Of a DNA stretch of 58,588 bases, positions 1 through 9,088 are shown piece by piece. Made by a program: the position numbers and the translations under genes. The notes under the pieces are model-generated. The model was not told the DNA's origin. It worked only from the letters and a program-made list of their open reading frames with translations, and ran no database searches. Source of the DNA: an uncultured Bacteroidota bacterium (lineage in GTDB: Bacteria > Bacteroidota > Bacteroidia > Flavobacteriales_F > PHOS-HE28); contig CADEDY010000024.1 of the NCBI GenBank assembly GCA_902826215.1, positions 1-58,588 of the forward strand. Direction: 5' to 3'. How positions within the stretch are numbered: position 1 is the stretch's first letter; every line of letters starts with the position of its first letter.

Positions 1-384
1 TCGTTGCTGGATCGTAGCTACCACCCACCACCGGGCTTGGGCCGCTCCATGCTCCACCGGCTTGAGGGGCTCCGCCGAGTCCGGTTGATAGCGCTACTGC
101 TGCGCCGTTGCTGCAAACCGTCAGCGTTCCGTTGGTGCCTGCGTTCGTTGCGGCGTTCTCGGTCACCGTCACCGTGGCACTCGAGTTCGTGCAGGGTGCT
201 ACGCCCGTCACCGTGTACGTGTACACACCGGCGGTCATCGTTGCTGGATCGTAGCTACCACCCACCACCGGGCTTGGGCCGCTCCATGCTCCACCGGCTT
301 GAGGGGCTCCGCCGAGTCCGGTTGATAGCGCTACTGCTGCGCCGTTGCTGCAAACCGTCAGCGTTCCGTTGGTGCCTGCGTTCG
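1..384. repeat. 237-bp tandem repeat inside the adhesin gene
   Basis: Positions 1-147 recur exactly at 238-384, an offset of 237 bp or 79 codons. A further, more diverged copy follows toward position 600. Exact identity over 147 bp of coding DNA points to recent duplication or gene conversion. The array probably continues beyond the left edge. Confidence 0.9.
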
Positions 385-2029
385 GGGCAGCGGATTCCGT
401 AATGACCACGGTGGCAGATGAGTTGGGACATGGCGCCACACCGAGCACAGTGTATACGTAGTTCCCAGGCAGCATGGTAACAGGGTTGTAGTTGCCCCCT
501 ACCACTGGACTGGGTCCTGCCCAAGTTCCACCGGCCTGCGGAGAGCCACCCAAGCCCGTGATCAACCCGACGGTCGCTCCATTTGCGCAGAGGTTGAGCG
601 TGCCGTTCGTTCCTGGACTTGGACCGCCATTCGAGGTCACATTGACCGTGGCTTGATCCACTTGACATCCGTTTCCGACTGAATAGGTGTATAGCCCGAA
701 TGGGTCGTTCGAAGGGTTGAATGATCCGCTGTGTACACTTCCCATGGGATCGGTCCATGTTCCACCGACATCGGGTGCGCCACCAAGCAATGGGAAAAGC
801 GCGATCGCAGGTCCACCGGAGCAACTAGCGATGGCACCGTTCGTGCCTGCATTCGGCGGAACCAACGGGGGCTGCACAACAGTGACCAAGATCGAAATGG
901 AAGCAACGTTCGGAATGGGACACGCATTATCGGTTGCAGTCACCAGAATGTTGGCCGGAGAGAAAGCAGGATCCGGATTCCAACAGATCCGGCCTACCGC
1001 AGGATTCGTCCCGGTCACGGTGAATGTGGCGCCCGGGAGCAGTGCTACTGCGTTGGATACGAGGTTCACCGCCCCGCCGACATCCGCATCCGTGAATGGC
1101 ACGTCGACACAGAACGGGAATCCATCACACACTTCAATGCTCCCTGTACCCGTGATCAAGCCGGAGGTGGAATTGGTCAATCCGTCCGTCACCGGCGGAT
1201 CCCCAACACAATTCACGACCACGAATAGGAAGTCACGCATCACCGTCCCAATAGGAACACCCAAGGCGTTGTACGTGGTCACTTGCATCACGACAACGTA
1301 ATTCCCCGTGACCGTCGGGGTAAAGCTCAATTGACCCGTTGCCGCGTCGAGTGCGATACCTGTGATCGGGTTACCTCCGGTGGATCCAGGCTGGTAATTC
1401 ACATTCGTTGGAGCAGGTGCCGCATATCGACCGGAGATCAGTTGGAACGACATCGTATTTCCATCTGGATCCGTGAAACCCGGGTTGTACTGAACGGGGT
1501 CATTCACACAAACGAATGGTATGGAGTTGTCACCGACCTGGGGAGACTGGTCACATGCGCCACCCGCATTGTTCACCGTTGCTTCCAAGTACATACCCGG
1601 TGTACCCTGCACATTGGCCGTAGCAGAGCGACAGCAGATACTCCAAGAGATGCTCCAGTCGTTGCATGGTGAGAGGAAAAGCGTGGTCACGAACTGGTAA
1701 TGCATGATCCCAGGCAACGTCCCCCCATTACAGGTGGTTGAGCCCAACGACACCGGACAGACCTGCGAAACCTCCTCGGTCAGTACCAATGGAAGACCAG
1801 CCACACTGAAGCTCACGCCGCAGTCGTTGCTCAACTGAAGACTTTGAGCGGTAAGCGGAGCCCCGGTACAATCCAAGTAGAGATCCAGCGTGATCTCGTA
1901 GAAATTCCCACCGATGCAATTGTAGGTGATGCTGCCTCCGGAATAGTGGTCGGCCAGAACATGTCCTGACCCCGCAGCAAGCAAAATTACCAGCAGCGAA
2001 ATTCGAAGGAGAGCTCGTAAGCGGGGCAT
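1..2029 (-). CDS. Large repetitive cell-surface adhesin, N-terminal part (3' end outside window)
   Basis: The minus-strand frame stays open from the ATG at 2029 to the window edge, giving about 676 residues. A signal peptide (hydrophobic SLLVILLAAGSG after a basic start) is followed by a Cys-rich head module beginning SGGSITYNCIGG and running to about residue 270, then a second beta domain to about 370. From about residue 400 come tandem 79-residue repeats with the core GTLTVCSNGAAVALSTGLGG. The same head module (GGDITYECLG) opens the giant protein at 33831-43571, so the two are paralogous surface proteins with different repeat types. Known relatives in Bacteroidota are very large gliding or adhesion proteins that end in a T9SS sorting domain; that end lies outside the window, so export by T9SS is inferred. 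The ATG at 2029 is chosen because the signal peptide starts there. Confidence 0.85.
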   Translation of the reverse strand, partial: MPRLRALLRISLLVILLAAGSGHVLADHYSGGSITYNCIGGNFYEITLDLYLDCTGAPLTAQSLQLSNDCGVSFSVAGLPLVLTEEVSQVCPVSLGSTTCNGGTLPGIMHYQFVTTLFLSPCNDWSISWSICCRSATANVQGTPGMYLEATVNNAGGACDQSPQVGDNSIPFVCVNDPVQYNPGFTDPDGNTMSFQLISGRYAAPAPTNVNYQPGSTGGNPITGIALDAATGQLSFTPTVTGNYVVVMQVTTYNALGVPIGTVMRDFLFVVVNCVGDPPVTDGLTNSTSGLITGTGSIEVCDGFPFCVDVPFTDADVGGAVNLVSNAVALLPGATFTVTGTNPAVGRICWNPDPAFSPANILVTATDNACPIPNVASISILVTVVQPPLVPPNAGTNGAIASCSGGPAIALFPLLGGAPDVGGTWTDPMGSVHSGSFNPSNDPFGLYTYSVGNGCQVDQATVNVTSNGGPSPGTNGTLNLCANGATVGLITGLGGSPQAGGTWAGPSPVVGGNYNPVTMLPGNYVYTVLGVAPCPNSSATVVITESAAPNAGTNGTLTVCSNGAAVALSTGLGGAPQAGGAWSGPSPVVGGSYDPATMTAGVYTYTVTGVAPCTNSSATVTVTENAATNAGTNGTLTVCSNGAAVALSTGLGGAPQAGGAWSGPSPVVGGSYDPAT

Positions 2030-2340
2030 CAGCACAATTGCGACGAAAGCAGCCGGTGGATCGGTTGCCTGAAAAGTCGGTAAAGATAATCTCGGAAACT
2101 CCTGAAGTGCAAGGAGTAGCGTAGTTCCAAAAGGATCGACGAACCCGTCCATTCAGCCGTCCGATAAGCACACATTCATTTAACTCAAGGGGAACACCTT
2201 CCATAGGAAGCTGCCGCTTACTTTTGCAACCCTTTGGAAAGACGTTAAGAAGCACCATGATCACGGAGATGGACTGCCATCTTCAGGATCTTGAAAGGAA
2301 GGACGCTGTGCCTTTCACTTAGAAAAGCCCTCCTCCCCGC
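2030..2340. promoter_or_regulatory. Divergent intergenic region between the adhesin and the TonB receptor
   Basis: This 311-bp gap separates two divergently transcribed genes and must hold both promoters. I see no further gene in it. A TAnnTTTG box for the plus-strand gene is listed separately. On the minus strand the sequence TATCTTTA near 2088-2095, one mismatch from the consensus, with an upstream TTG about 21 bp away, could serve the adhesin gene. Confidence 0.5.
2219..2226 (+). promoter_or_regulatory. Bacteroidota -7 promoter box TACTTTTG
   Basis: Exact match to TAnnTTTG, about 115 bp upstream of the TonB receptor start at 2341. No clear -33 TTG is visible at the usual distance, so this is a motif-based call only. 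Confidence 0.4.
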
Positions 2341-4896
2341 ATGAGCAGATACATACTTGTTGCTGGCCTCCTTGTAGCCTCCGGTGCATTGGCGCAATCC
2401 GACACCACGCTTGCGCCGCTTGGAGCGGATACTACCCGTACTGTTCTGCAGAGGGATAGTGCGTCAAGCATGAACCCAAGAACGCCGGTGATCACGATCA
2501 CGTCGGACGATCTGGATTCAGAACTCGGCTCTCAGGACGTTTCGGGCATCCTCCAATCGTCGCGCGACATTTTCACCTCCACGGCTGGCTTCAACTTCGG
2601 ATCGGCCCGTTTCCGGATCCGCGGATATGATTCGGAGAATACGCTCGTCACCATCAATGGGGTGCTCGTGAACGACTTGGAAACCGGATGGGCATCCTGG
2701 TCCACTTGGGGCGGTTTGAATGATGTGACGCGCTACACGCAGGTCCGGACAGGTATAGGTGCCACCCGTTACAACTTCGGCAGCATCGGTGGAAGTTCGG
2801 ACATCAACATCCGGCCCGGAGCGATTCGGAAGGGTCTGCGTGTATCCTACGCATCAGCGAACCGCGCCTACAATAACCGGGTAATGGTATCGGGCAGTAC
2901 GGGTCTACTGAAGAACGGTTGGTCGTTCAGCTTTTCGGGTTCACGTCGTTGGGCGGAAGAAGGCTACGTTCCGGGCACATCGTTCAATGCGTACGCATAC
3001 TACCTCGCGGCGGAACACAGGATCAACAGAAAGCACACGGTGAGCTTCGCCGGGTTCGGCGCACCGTTGGTGCAAGGCAGGCAGGGTGTTGCCATACAAG
3101 AGGCATACGACCTTTCGGGAACGAACTACTACAATCCGAACTGGGGTTGGCAGGACGGTAAGAAGCGGAATGCCCGCATGAATTTCGATCATAAACCCTT
3201 GATGATGGTCAGCCACATCTACACGCCTAATGACAGCGTGAACTGGACGACCTCGCTCTTCTACACCTTCGGCCGTGATGGGTCTTCTGGTTTGAACTGG
3301 TTCGATGCGAAGGACCCACGCCCGGATTACTACCGCTACCTGCCGAGTTACAACACCGTTGAGAACCCGACTTTGGCTGCACAACAAACCTCGTCATGGA
3401 GCTCTGACCCCAACGTCCAACAGATCAATTGGGAGCAACTGTATTTTGCCAACGGGAAGAACCTCTATACCGTTTCGAACGCGGATGGTGTGGTCGGGAA
3501 TACGGTCACCGGCAACCGAAGCAAGTACATCGTTGAGGAGCAACGAGCGGACCCGAGCCGATTCGGATTGAACAGCGTTTACAGCAAGATCCTCAAGGGC
3601 GGACAACACCTGACGGTCGGAGGCAGCTTCAACCACCAGAAGACGCATTACTTCAAGGTGATCGACGACCTGCTAGGAGGTGATTTCTGGGTGGACATCG
3701 ACCAATTCGCTGATCGCGATTTCAACGATACGATCATCTCGCAGAACGACCTGAGCCGCCCGAACAAGATCGTTCAGAAAGGTGATGTGTTCGGGTGGGA
3801 CTATGACATCAATACCCGGCTGATCAACGCTTTTGGTCAATACGAGAAGAAGTGGAGGAATGTCGAGGCCTACGTTGGAGCCCAACTTTCACAGACTTCG
3901 TTCTGGCGCGTTGGGCATGTGCGCAACGGTCGCTTCCCGGATACCTCGGAAGGTAAAGGCCCAACGAACGACTTCTTCAACATCGGGATCAAAGCGGGCG
4001 GTATCTACAAGATCACCGGTCGTCAGTTCATCTCGGCGAATGCAGCCTACCTGAACCGTCCACCAACATCGAACAACGCCTTCATCTCCGCCCGTACCCG
4101 TCCGAATACCATCCCGGGCCTTCAGAGCGAAACGGTCATGTCCGGTGACATCGGCTATGTAGTGCGCTATGCCAAGTTGAAGGGACGTGCGACCTTCTAT
4201 TACACCAAGTTGACGAACCAGGTGTGGTCACGCTACTACTACAACGACGAGGCCCTCACCATCGTGAATTACAGCATGAGCGGCGTGGATCAGATCAACC
4301 AAGGGGTGGAACTCGGCGTGGAGGCCAACCTGACCAGCACATGGCAAATGACGGCGGTCTACGCAGGAGGCGACTACCGCTACGCCTCGCGCCCGAAAGC
4401 GACGATCACCCAGAACAACAGCTCAGAGGTGTTTGCTAGCGAGCGCACCGTTTACTGGGAGAATTACAAAGTGGGCGGCATGCCGCAAACTGCCGCCTCA
4501 CTAGGTTTCCGTTACAACTCTCCCAAGTTCTGGTTCGCGGGGGTCAATGGCAATTTCTTCGGTAACATCTACTTGGACCCGAACCCCGATCGTCGCACCG
4601 CAGAAGCCGTTGGCAACTACGTGGACTCGGACCCTCAAGTGGCTGAGTTGTTGGACCAGATACAGCTTGACGACAACTTTACGGTGGATGCCTTCGCAGG
4701 TAAGTCATGGATGCTGAAACGGAAATACCGGATCGCCGCGAACATCTCCGTGAGCAATATCCTCGACAACCAGGATTTCAAAGTGGGTGGCTTTGAGCAA
4801 TTGCGATACGACCGCACCAACGTGAACAAATTCCCCCCCAAGTACTCCTACCTCTTTGGCCGAAACTATTTCGCCATGGTTACCTTCAGTTTCTGA
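2341..4896 (+). CDS. TonB-dependent outer-membrane receptor
   Basis: 851 residues with a signal peptide ending near ALAQ (residue 19). A TonB plug domain spans about residues 48-165, with FRIRGYDSENTLVTINGVLV and a late-plug SIGGSSDINIRPG stretch. The rest is a beta-barrel rich in aromatic/glycine strands and ending in a terminal Phe (FAMVTFSF), as expected for BAM-assembled barrels. It lacks the N-terminal carboxypeptidase-regulatory domain of typical SusC proteins. The next gene, a DUF5689 lipoprotein, starts 7 bp downstream, so the two probably form an operon and the lipoprotein may be the receptor's surface partner. Substrate is not evident; the neighbourhood of OB-fold proteins and an exported phosphoesterase suggests nucleic-acid or phosphoester products (inference). 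Confidence 0.9.
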   Translation: MSRYILVAGLLVASGALAQSDTTLAPLGADTTRTVLQRDSASSMNPRTPVITITSDDLDSELGSQDVSGILQSSRDIFTSTAGFNFGSARFRIRGYDSENTLVTINGVLVNDLETGWASWSTWGGLNDVTRYTQVRTGIGATRYNFGSIGGSSDINIRPGAIRKGLRVSYASANRAYNNRVMVSGSTGLLKNGWSFSFSGSRRWAEEGYVPGTSFNAYAYYLAAEHRINRKHTVSFAGFGAPLVQGRQGVAIQEAYDLSGTNYYNPNWGWQDGKKRNARMNFDHKPLMMVSHIYTPNDSVNWTTSLFYTFGRDGSSGLNWFDAKDPRPDYYRYLPSYNTVENPTLAAQQTSSWSSDPNVQQINWEQLYFANGKNLYTVSNADGVVGNTVTGNRSKYIVEEQRADPSRFGLNSVYSKILKGGQHLTVGGSFNHQKTHYFKVIDDLLGGDFWVDIDQFADRDFNDTIISQNDLSRPNKIVQKGDVFGWDYDINTRLINAFGQYEKKWRNVEAYVGAQLSQTSFWRVGHVRNGRFPDTSEGKGPTNDFFNIGIKAGGIYKITGRQFISANAAYLNRPPTSNNAFISARTRPNTIPGLQSETVMSGDIGYVVRYAKLKGRATFYYTKLTNQVWSRYYYNDEALTIVNYSMSGVDQINQGVELGVEANLTSTWQMTAVYAGGDYRYASRPKATITQNNSSEVFASERTVYWENYKVGGMPQTAASLGFRYNSPKFWFAGVNGNFFGNIYLDPNPDRRTAEAVGNYVDSDPQVAELLDQIQLDDNFTVDAFAGKSWMLKRKYRIAANISVSNILDNQDFKVGGFEQLRYDRTNVNKFPPKYSYLFGRNYFAMVTFSF

Positions 4897-4903
4897 CCGG
4901 CAC

Positions 4904-6196
4904 ATGAAAAGCACGAAATCCCTTATGAACTTCCGGACCTTGGTCTATGCCTTGGCCGTTGCAACGGTATTGGTGGCATGCAAGAAGGAATTCGATACAC
5001 CGCCGGTCAGGTCCATCCCCGTGGGCGATCAACTCACCGTTGCAGAACTTCGTGCTCTGTATACCGGCACCCCAAAACGGTTCGGCGGTGACAGTTCCGT
5101 CTATGCCGTCGTCACGGCTGATGAGCAGAGCGGGAACCTGTACAAGAACGTGTATGTGCAGGATCACACGGGTGCCATCATCATTCGATTGCTGAATAGC
5201 GGAGGCCTGTACCAAGGGGATAGTGTTCGCATCTACCTCCCCGGAACGGTCCTTAGTGCCTACCGAGGCATGTTACAGCTTGACAGTGTTGACGCGGATA
5301 ACAACGTGGTGAAGCAAGCGACCCAAGTGTACAAGGCTCCACGGCTGGTCACACTGGCGCAGATCACCCCTGCCCTTCAAGGCGAGCTGGTGAAGATCGA
5401 AGGCGTGGAGTTCCCGGTGAGCGAGGTGGGCATGACCTACGCGGATGCCGTGAACCAGACCACCGTGAACAGGACGCTGACGGATTGCAACACCAATGTC
5501 ATCGTTCGGAACAGTGGTTACGCGAATTTCGCTGGTGACCCGCTGCCTTCGGGCAACGGAAGTTTCATCGGCGTGATCGGTCAATTCGACACGGATATGC
5601 AGCTTTTCATTCGTGATGTAAGTGAGTTGCAGATGTTCAACGTCGCCGATAGGTGCGATCCGCTTCCGGTCCTGTGCGATCCCGTTGCGACTGTCAGCCA
5701 GAACTTCGCAACGCTCGTTAACAACGTGGATGCGTCCATCGAATGTTGGAACAATCAACCACAGGTCGGTACCCGGTATTGGAGGGGAACTTCGGTGAGC
5801 GGTGACCTTGCTGCACAGGCCACGGCTTTTGCCTCATCGAACGCAACGGACATCACATGGTTGATCTCACCTCCTGTGAATTACACCCCGGGCATGTCGC
5901 TCTCCTTCCGTTCACAACGAGGCTTCGGCGTATCGGGTCATGATCCATTCGGCCTCTTCGTTGCAACGAACTACGACCTGACCAACCTCGCCACTGCGAA
6001 TTGGACACCATTGACAAGTGCCTATGCCACACCAACAACGGCCGATCAAGTGTGGGTTCCCTCCGGGAATGTGAACATCGGCGATGGATTGCCGGCCGGC
6101 TATTCCGGAAGCTTTGTGATCGGCTTCAAATACACCGGCAGCGGAGTGAACAGTCAAACAACGAATTTCAGGATCGACGACGTCTTGATCCAATGA
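4904..6196 (+). CDS. DUF5689 surface lipoprotein with C-terminal jelly-roll-like domain
   Basis: 430 residues from the ATG at 4904; another ATG at 4925 gives a tighter lipoprotein signal. The lipobox VLVAC is followed by KKEFDTPP. Residues about 40-230 (DQLTVAELRALYTG, NVYVQDHTGAIIIRL, GDSVRIYLPGTVLSAYRGML) match the DUF5689 OB-like fold known in Bacteroidota. Residues about 260-430 resemble a choice-of-anchor-J/DUF5017-type beta-sandwich (YWRGTSVSGDLAAQA, TWLISPPVNY, FRIDDVLIQ). An upstream in-frame ATG at 4856 lies inside the receptor gene and adds no signal sequence, so it is rejected. The 7-bp gap to the TonB receptor suggests co-expression, as in SusC/SusD pairs, though this is not a SusD fold. 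Confidence 0.85.
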   Translation: MKSTKSLMNFRTLVYALAVATVLVACKKEFDTPPVRSIPVGDQLTVAELRALYTGTPKRFGGDSSVYAVVTADEQSGNLYKNVYVQDHTGAIIIRLLNSGGLYQGDSVRIYLPGTVLSAYRGMLQLDSVDADNNVVKQATQVYKAPRLVTLAQITPALQGELVKIEGVEFPVSEVGMTYADAVNQTTVNRTLTDCNTNVIVRNSGYANFAGDPLPSGNGSFIGVIGQFDTDMQLFIRDVSELQMFNVADRCDPLPVLCDPVATVSQNFATLVNNVDASIECWNNQPQVGTRYWRGTSVSGDLAAQATAFASSNATDITWLISPPVNYTPGMSLSFRSQRGFGVSGHDPFGLFVATNYDLTNLATANWTPLTSAYATPTTADQVWVPSGNVNIGDGLPAGYSGSFVIGFKYTGSGVNSQTTNFRIDDVLIQ

Positions 6197-6228
6197 TCAC
6201 TTGAACAAACACCTACAACCCTACGAGC

Positions 6229-7590
6229 ATGAAACACATTACCCTGATGACCATGGCCGCTTTGATGAGCGTCACCATGCAAGCCCAGGTCTTCACCAGC
6301 GGTGTGGAGGACTGGACCGAAAGCGTGCCGAATGATTTCGTTGGATCGAAAACCAACATCGCGGCCAGTGCAGTGACCCAAGTGAGCGAAGATGTGCACA
6401 GTGGCAGCTTTGCCGTGCGTTTGGAGAACACCGGCACTAGTCACAAGCGTTTCACCACACAGCCCGTTGAAGTGGTCGCCGGAACGGCGTACGACGTGAA
6501 CTTCTGGGTGCGTGGTGAAGGCAAGGTGCGCGTCGGCCTGTACGATGGTCGTGCGGACCTTTCCGGATATGCGGCATACAATCCGAATGCATTCGTGCAG
6601 ATCACAGGCAATACGTGGCAGGAGGTCACACTCTCCATCGTGTGCACGCACGATACCACCGGTGGTGAGTTCATCATCAGTGTAGCAAGCACGGTCGCAC
6701 CGGAGCATCTGGTGATCGACGATGTGAACATCACAGAAGGAACCGTTGAACCGCCGATGGAAGTGACCATCTTCGAGATCCAGAACAGCACTGCTCCGGA
6801 TGGCGCTTCACCCTTGAGCGGTCAAACCGTGATCACCTCGGGTATCGTGACCGCCGTGTTCCCAGAGACGTCCACGAACCGTGGGTACTTCATCCAGGAT
6901 GCGCCCGGTGCATGGAACGGTGTTTTCGTCTTCGACCAAGCCAACCTGCCTTCGATGGGCGATGAGGTGACATTCACATCCATTGTTTCAGAGTACTTCA
7001 CTTTCACCGAATTGACGAGTGTGACGGGCTATTCGGTGGTGAGCTCCGGCAACCCACTGCCGGCTTCCGTTAGTGTTGGAACCTTGTCCGCAGCTGATGA
7101 GCAGTACGAGTCGGTACTGGTGACCGTGGTGAACAGTGGCTGCACCGATCCTTCTGCAGCCAACGGCCAGTGGATCATCGACGACGGCTCCGCTCCCTTG
7201 TTCGTGAGCCCGTTGATCTTCGACTTCACCGCAACACTCGGCACGAACTACGATGTGACCGGACCGATGTACTACAGCTTCGGTGAGTGGAAGGTCGTTC
7301 CCCGCATGCTGAACGATATCGTGATCGCGACCGGCATCGGTGAATTCGCAGGTGTGAAGGTGAGCGTGTTCCCGAACCCAGCCAGTGACATCATCACCCT
7401 CGACCTCGGCAGCTTGAACGGCCGCACCGAGATCAGCATGCACGATGCAACCGGGCGTTTGGTATTCGCTGATCTGGCGACTGCGGATCGCAGCAGCATC
7501 GATGTGAACGCATTGAACAATGGTGTTTACGTGATGACACTCCGCAATGCAGGCGCAAGCTGGAGCACGCGCATTGCTGTTCAGCACTGA
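6229..7590 (+). CDS. T9SS type A exported protein with carbohydrate-binding-like and OB-fold domains
   Basis: 453 residues; signal peptide MKHITLMTMAALMSVTMQAQ. Residues about 20-165 form a CBM4/9-like beta-sandwich (DVNFWVRGEGKVRVGLYDG, HLVIDDVNITEG). Residues about 170-365 resemble the OB-fold linked to ExeM/NucH-type extracellular nucleases (TVITSGIVTAVF, GYFIQDAPGAWNGVFVF). The last about 80 residues are a type A sorting domain (VKVSVFPNPASDIITLDL, NNGVYVMTL). No nuclease catalytic domain is present, so it is more likely a binding accessory. It lies 32 bp after the DUF5689 gene and ends at a strong hairpin. The gene at 7704 is a paralogue with the same domain order. Confidence 0.85.
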   Translation: MKHITLMTMAALMSVTMQAQVFTSGVEDWTESVPNDFVGSKTNIAASAVTQVSEDVHSGSFAVRLENTGTSHKRFTTQPVEVVAGTAYDVNFWVRGEGKVRVGLYDGRADLSGYAAYNPNAFVQITGNTWQEVTLSIVCTHDTTGGEFIISVASTVAPEHLVIDDVNITEGTVEPPMEVTIFEIQNSTAPDGASPLSGQTVITSGIVTAVFPETSTNRGYFIQDAPGAWNGVFVFDQANLPSMGDEVTFTSIVSEYFTFTELTSVTGYSVVSSGNPLPASVSVGTLSAADEQYESVLVTVVNSGCTDPSAANGQWIIDDGSAPLFVSPLIFDFTATLGTNYDVTGPMYYSFGEWKVVPRMLNDIVIATGIGEFAGVKVSVFPNPASDIITLDLGSLNGRTEISMHDATGRLVFADLATADRSSIDVNALNNGVYVMTLRNAGASWSTRIAVQH

Positions 7591-7606
7591 GCAAGCACCT
7601 CTTCTC

Positions 7607-7643
7607 GAACGTCCCGCTCTGGTCGATCCAGGGCGGGACGTTC
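7607..7643 (+). terminator. Long hairpin terminator
   Basis: A 16-bp stem (one G-T wobble) with loop TCGAT: left arm GAACGTCCCGCTCTGG, right arm CCAGGGCGGGACGTTC. It lies 17 bp after the stop at 7590 and is followed by TTCATT. Pairing was read directly from the sequence; strength was not computed. Confidence 0.8.
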
Positions 7644-7672
7644 TTCATTCAAGGGGCAGTGTTCCCATGGGT

Positions 7673-7680
7673 TAGCTTTG
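7673..7680 (+). promoter_or_regulatory. Bacteroidota -7 promoter box TAGCTTTG
   Basis: Exact TAnnTTTG match 24 bp before the ATG at 7704 and 30 bp after the hairpin. Terminator followed by promoter suggests the second OB-fold paralogue is transcribed independently of the first. Confidence 0.5.
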
Positions 7681-7703
7681 GACAACACCGAACCACGCGA
7701 TCC

Positions 7704-9077
7704 ATGCGACCACTTGTACTTCTGCTCTGCACCGTCCTCGCAAGCGTCGAACTCGAAGCGCAGATCATTTTCCAATCCGACCTGGAGAGTTGGACCAACG
7801 GTCTGCCGAATGGGATGGTCGGAACGCAGACGGATCTTCCGACGGAGCTGATCGTGGAGGAGACCGAATTGGTCCACGGAGGAAGCAAGGCCATGCGCCT
7901 TTCCTTGGGACAGATCGACGAGAAGCGCTTGAGTACAGGCCCACTTTCCGTTGAGGCTGGCCGCTTGTACGACATCCGCTTCTGGCTCTTGGGCAAAGGG
8001 CGATTGCGCACCAGCGTCTTCGATGGTCGGGCCGAGGCGTCCGGTTTCTCGCCTTACAACACGGCTGTGATAGTGAACAGTAACATCGAATGGCAACAGG
8101 TGACCCAGACCGTGTACGTCACCAACACGACCAGCAGCGCCGAATTCATCTTTGCCGTGGAAGGCACCTCCAGCATTGCCTACCTCGTGATGGATGATAT
8201 CACGATCAGTCGCAGCAGCTTGCCGGACCCCATCATCGCTACGATCGCCGAGATACAGACCACCACTTCACCCTTCGAATACTCACCGCTCAACTTCCAG
8301 TTCGTGCGAACGAACGGCATTGTCACTGGTGTCGCAACCAACAGCTATTTCATCCAGGACGGCAGTGGTCCATGGAACGGGATCCAAGTGTTCTACCCAC
8401 CTCCCGCCACCTTGGCCATCGGTGATTCGGTCACGGTCATGGCGAACGTCACAGAGTTCGCAGGCTACGAACTGCCCTGGGAGCGTACGCTGACCCAGCT
8501 GATCGTGGTACAACAACTCCTCGTCCATTCAAGCGGTCATCCCGAACCTGCGCCCGTATCGCTAACGGCGGAACAAGCCACCGAGGAGCAATGGGAAGGC
8601 GTATTGGTCCGGATCCAGGACCTCGAATGCCTGAACGCTCCCGAACCCGACAATTACGAATGGGGAGCGGCGAATTGGCAAGGCAACACCTTGGTCGACG
8701 ACCTGCTCTACTTGTACAGCCCAACCGTCGGGAACTACTACACCATCACCGGCATCGCCCACTACGATGGAGTGCGTAAGATCCTGCTACGCTCCGCAAC
8801 GGATGTGGAAGTGGGCGTCGGGGTCGAAGAATTCGAAACACCGGACGTCCGGGTGTACCCGAATCCGACATCAGGTATTGTAACCATCGAGCTGAGCGAT
8901 CGGCGTGAGGTGACAACATTCAGCCTCGTCGACCTGAACGGCCGCGAGGTCAGCCAGCAGGTGTTGCGCAATGGGAAACAAACCCTTGACCTGCGCGAAT
9001 TGGCAACCGGGTTCTACACTGCGTTCATACGTAGTGACCACATTAACCGAAGCGTCCACTTAGTGCTCGCTCGGTGA
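7704..9077 (+). CDS. T9SS type A exported protein, paralogue of the preceding gene
   Basis: 457 residues from the ATG at 7704, where the signal peptide MRPLVLLLCTVLASVELEAQ begins; the longer frame from 7659 has no signal at its start. Domain order matches the 6229 gene: CBM-like sandwich (DIRFWLLGKGRLRTSVFDG), OB-fold (GYFIQD-like SYFIQDGSGPWNGIQVF), type A sorting domain (VRVYPNPTSGIVTIELSD, LATGFYTAFI). Like its neighbour it has no catalytic domain. It converges on the phosphoesterase gene with 11 bp between stop codons. Confidence 0.85.
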   Translation: MRPLVLLLCTVLASVELEAQIIFQSDLESWTNGLPNGMVGTQTDLPTELIVEETELVHGGSKAMRLSLGQIDEKRLSTGPLSVEAGRLYDIRFWLLGKGRLRTSVFDGRAEASGFSPYNTAVIVNSNIEWQQVTQTVYVTNTTSSAEFIFAVEGTSSIAYLVMDDITISRSSLPDPIIATIAEIQTTTSPFEYSPLNFQFVRTNGIVTGVATNSYFIQDGSGPWNGIQVFYPPPATLAIGDSVTVMANVTEFAGYELPWERTLTQLIVVQQLLVHSSGHPEPAPVSLTAEQATEEQWEGVLVRIQDLECLNAPEPDNYEWGAANWQGNTLVDDLLYLYSPTVGNYYTITGIAHYDGVRKILLRSATDVEVGVGVEEFETPDVRVYPNPTSGIVTIELSDRREVTTFSLVDLNGREVSQQVLRNGKQTLDLRELATGFYTAFIRSDHINRSVHLVLAR

Positions 9078-9088
9078 ACGAAGGACAC

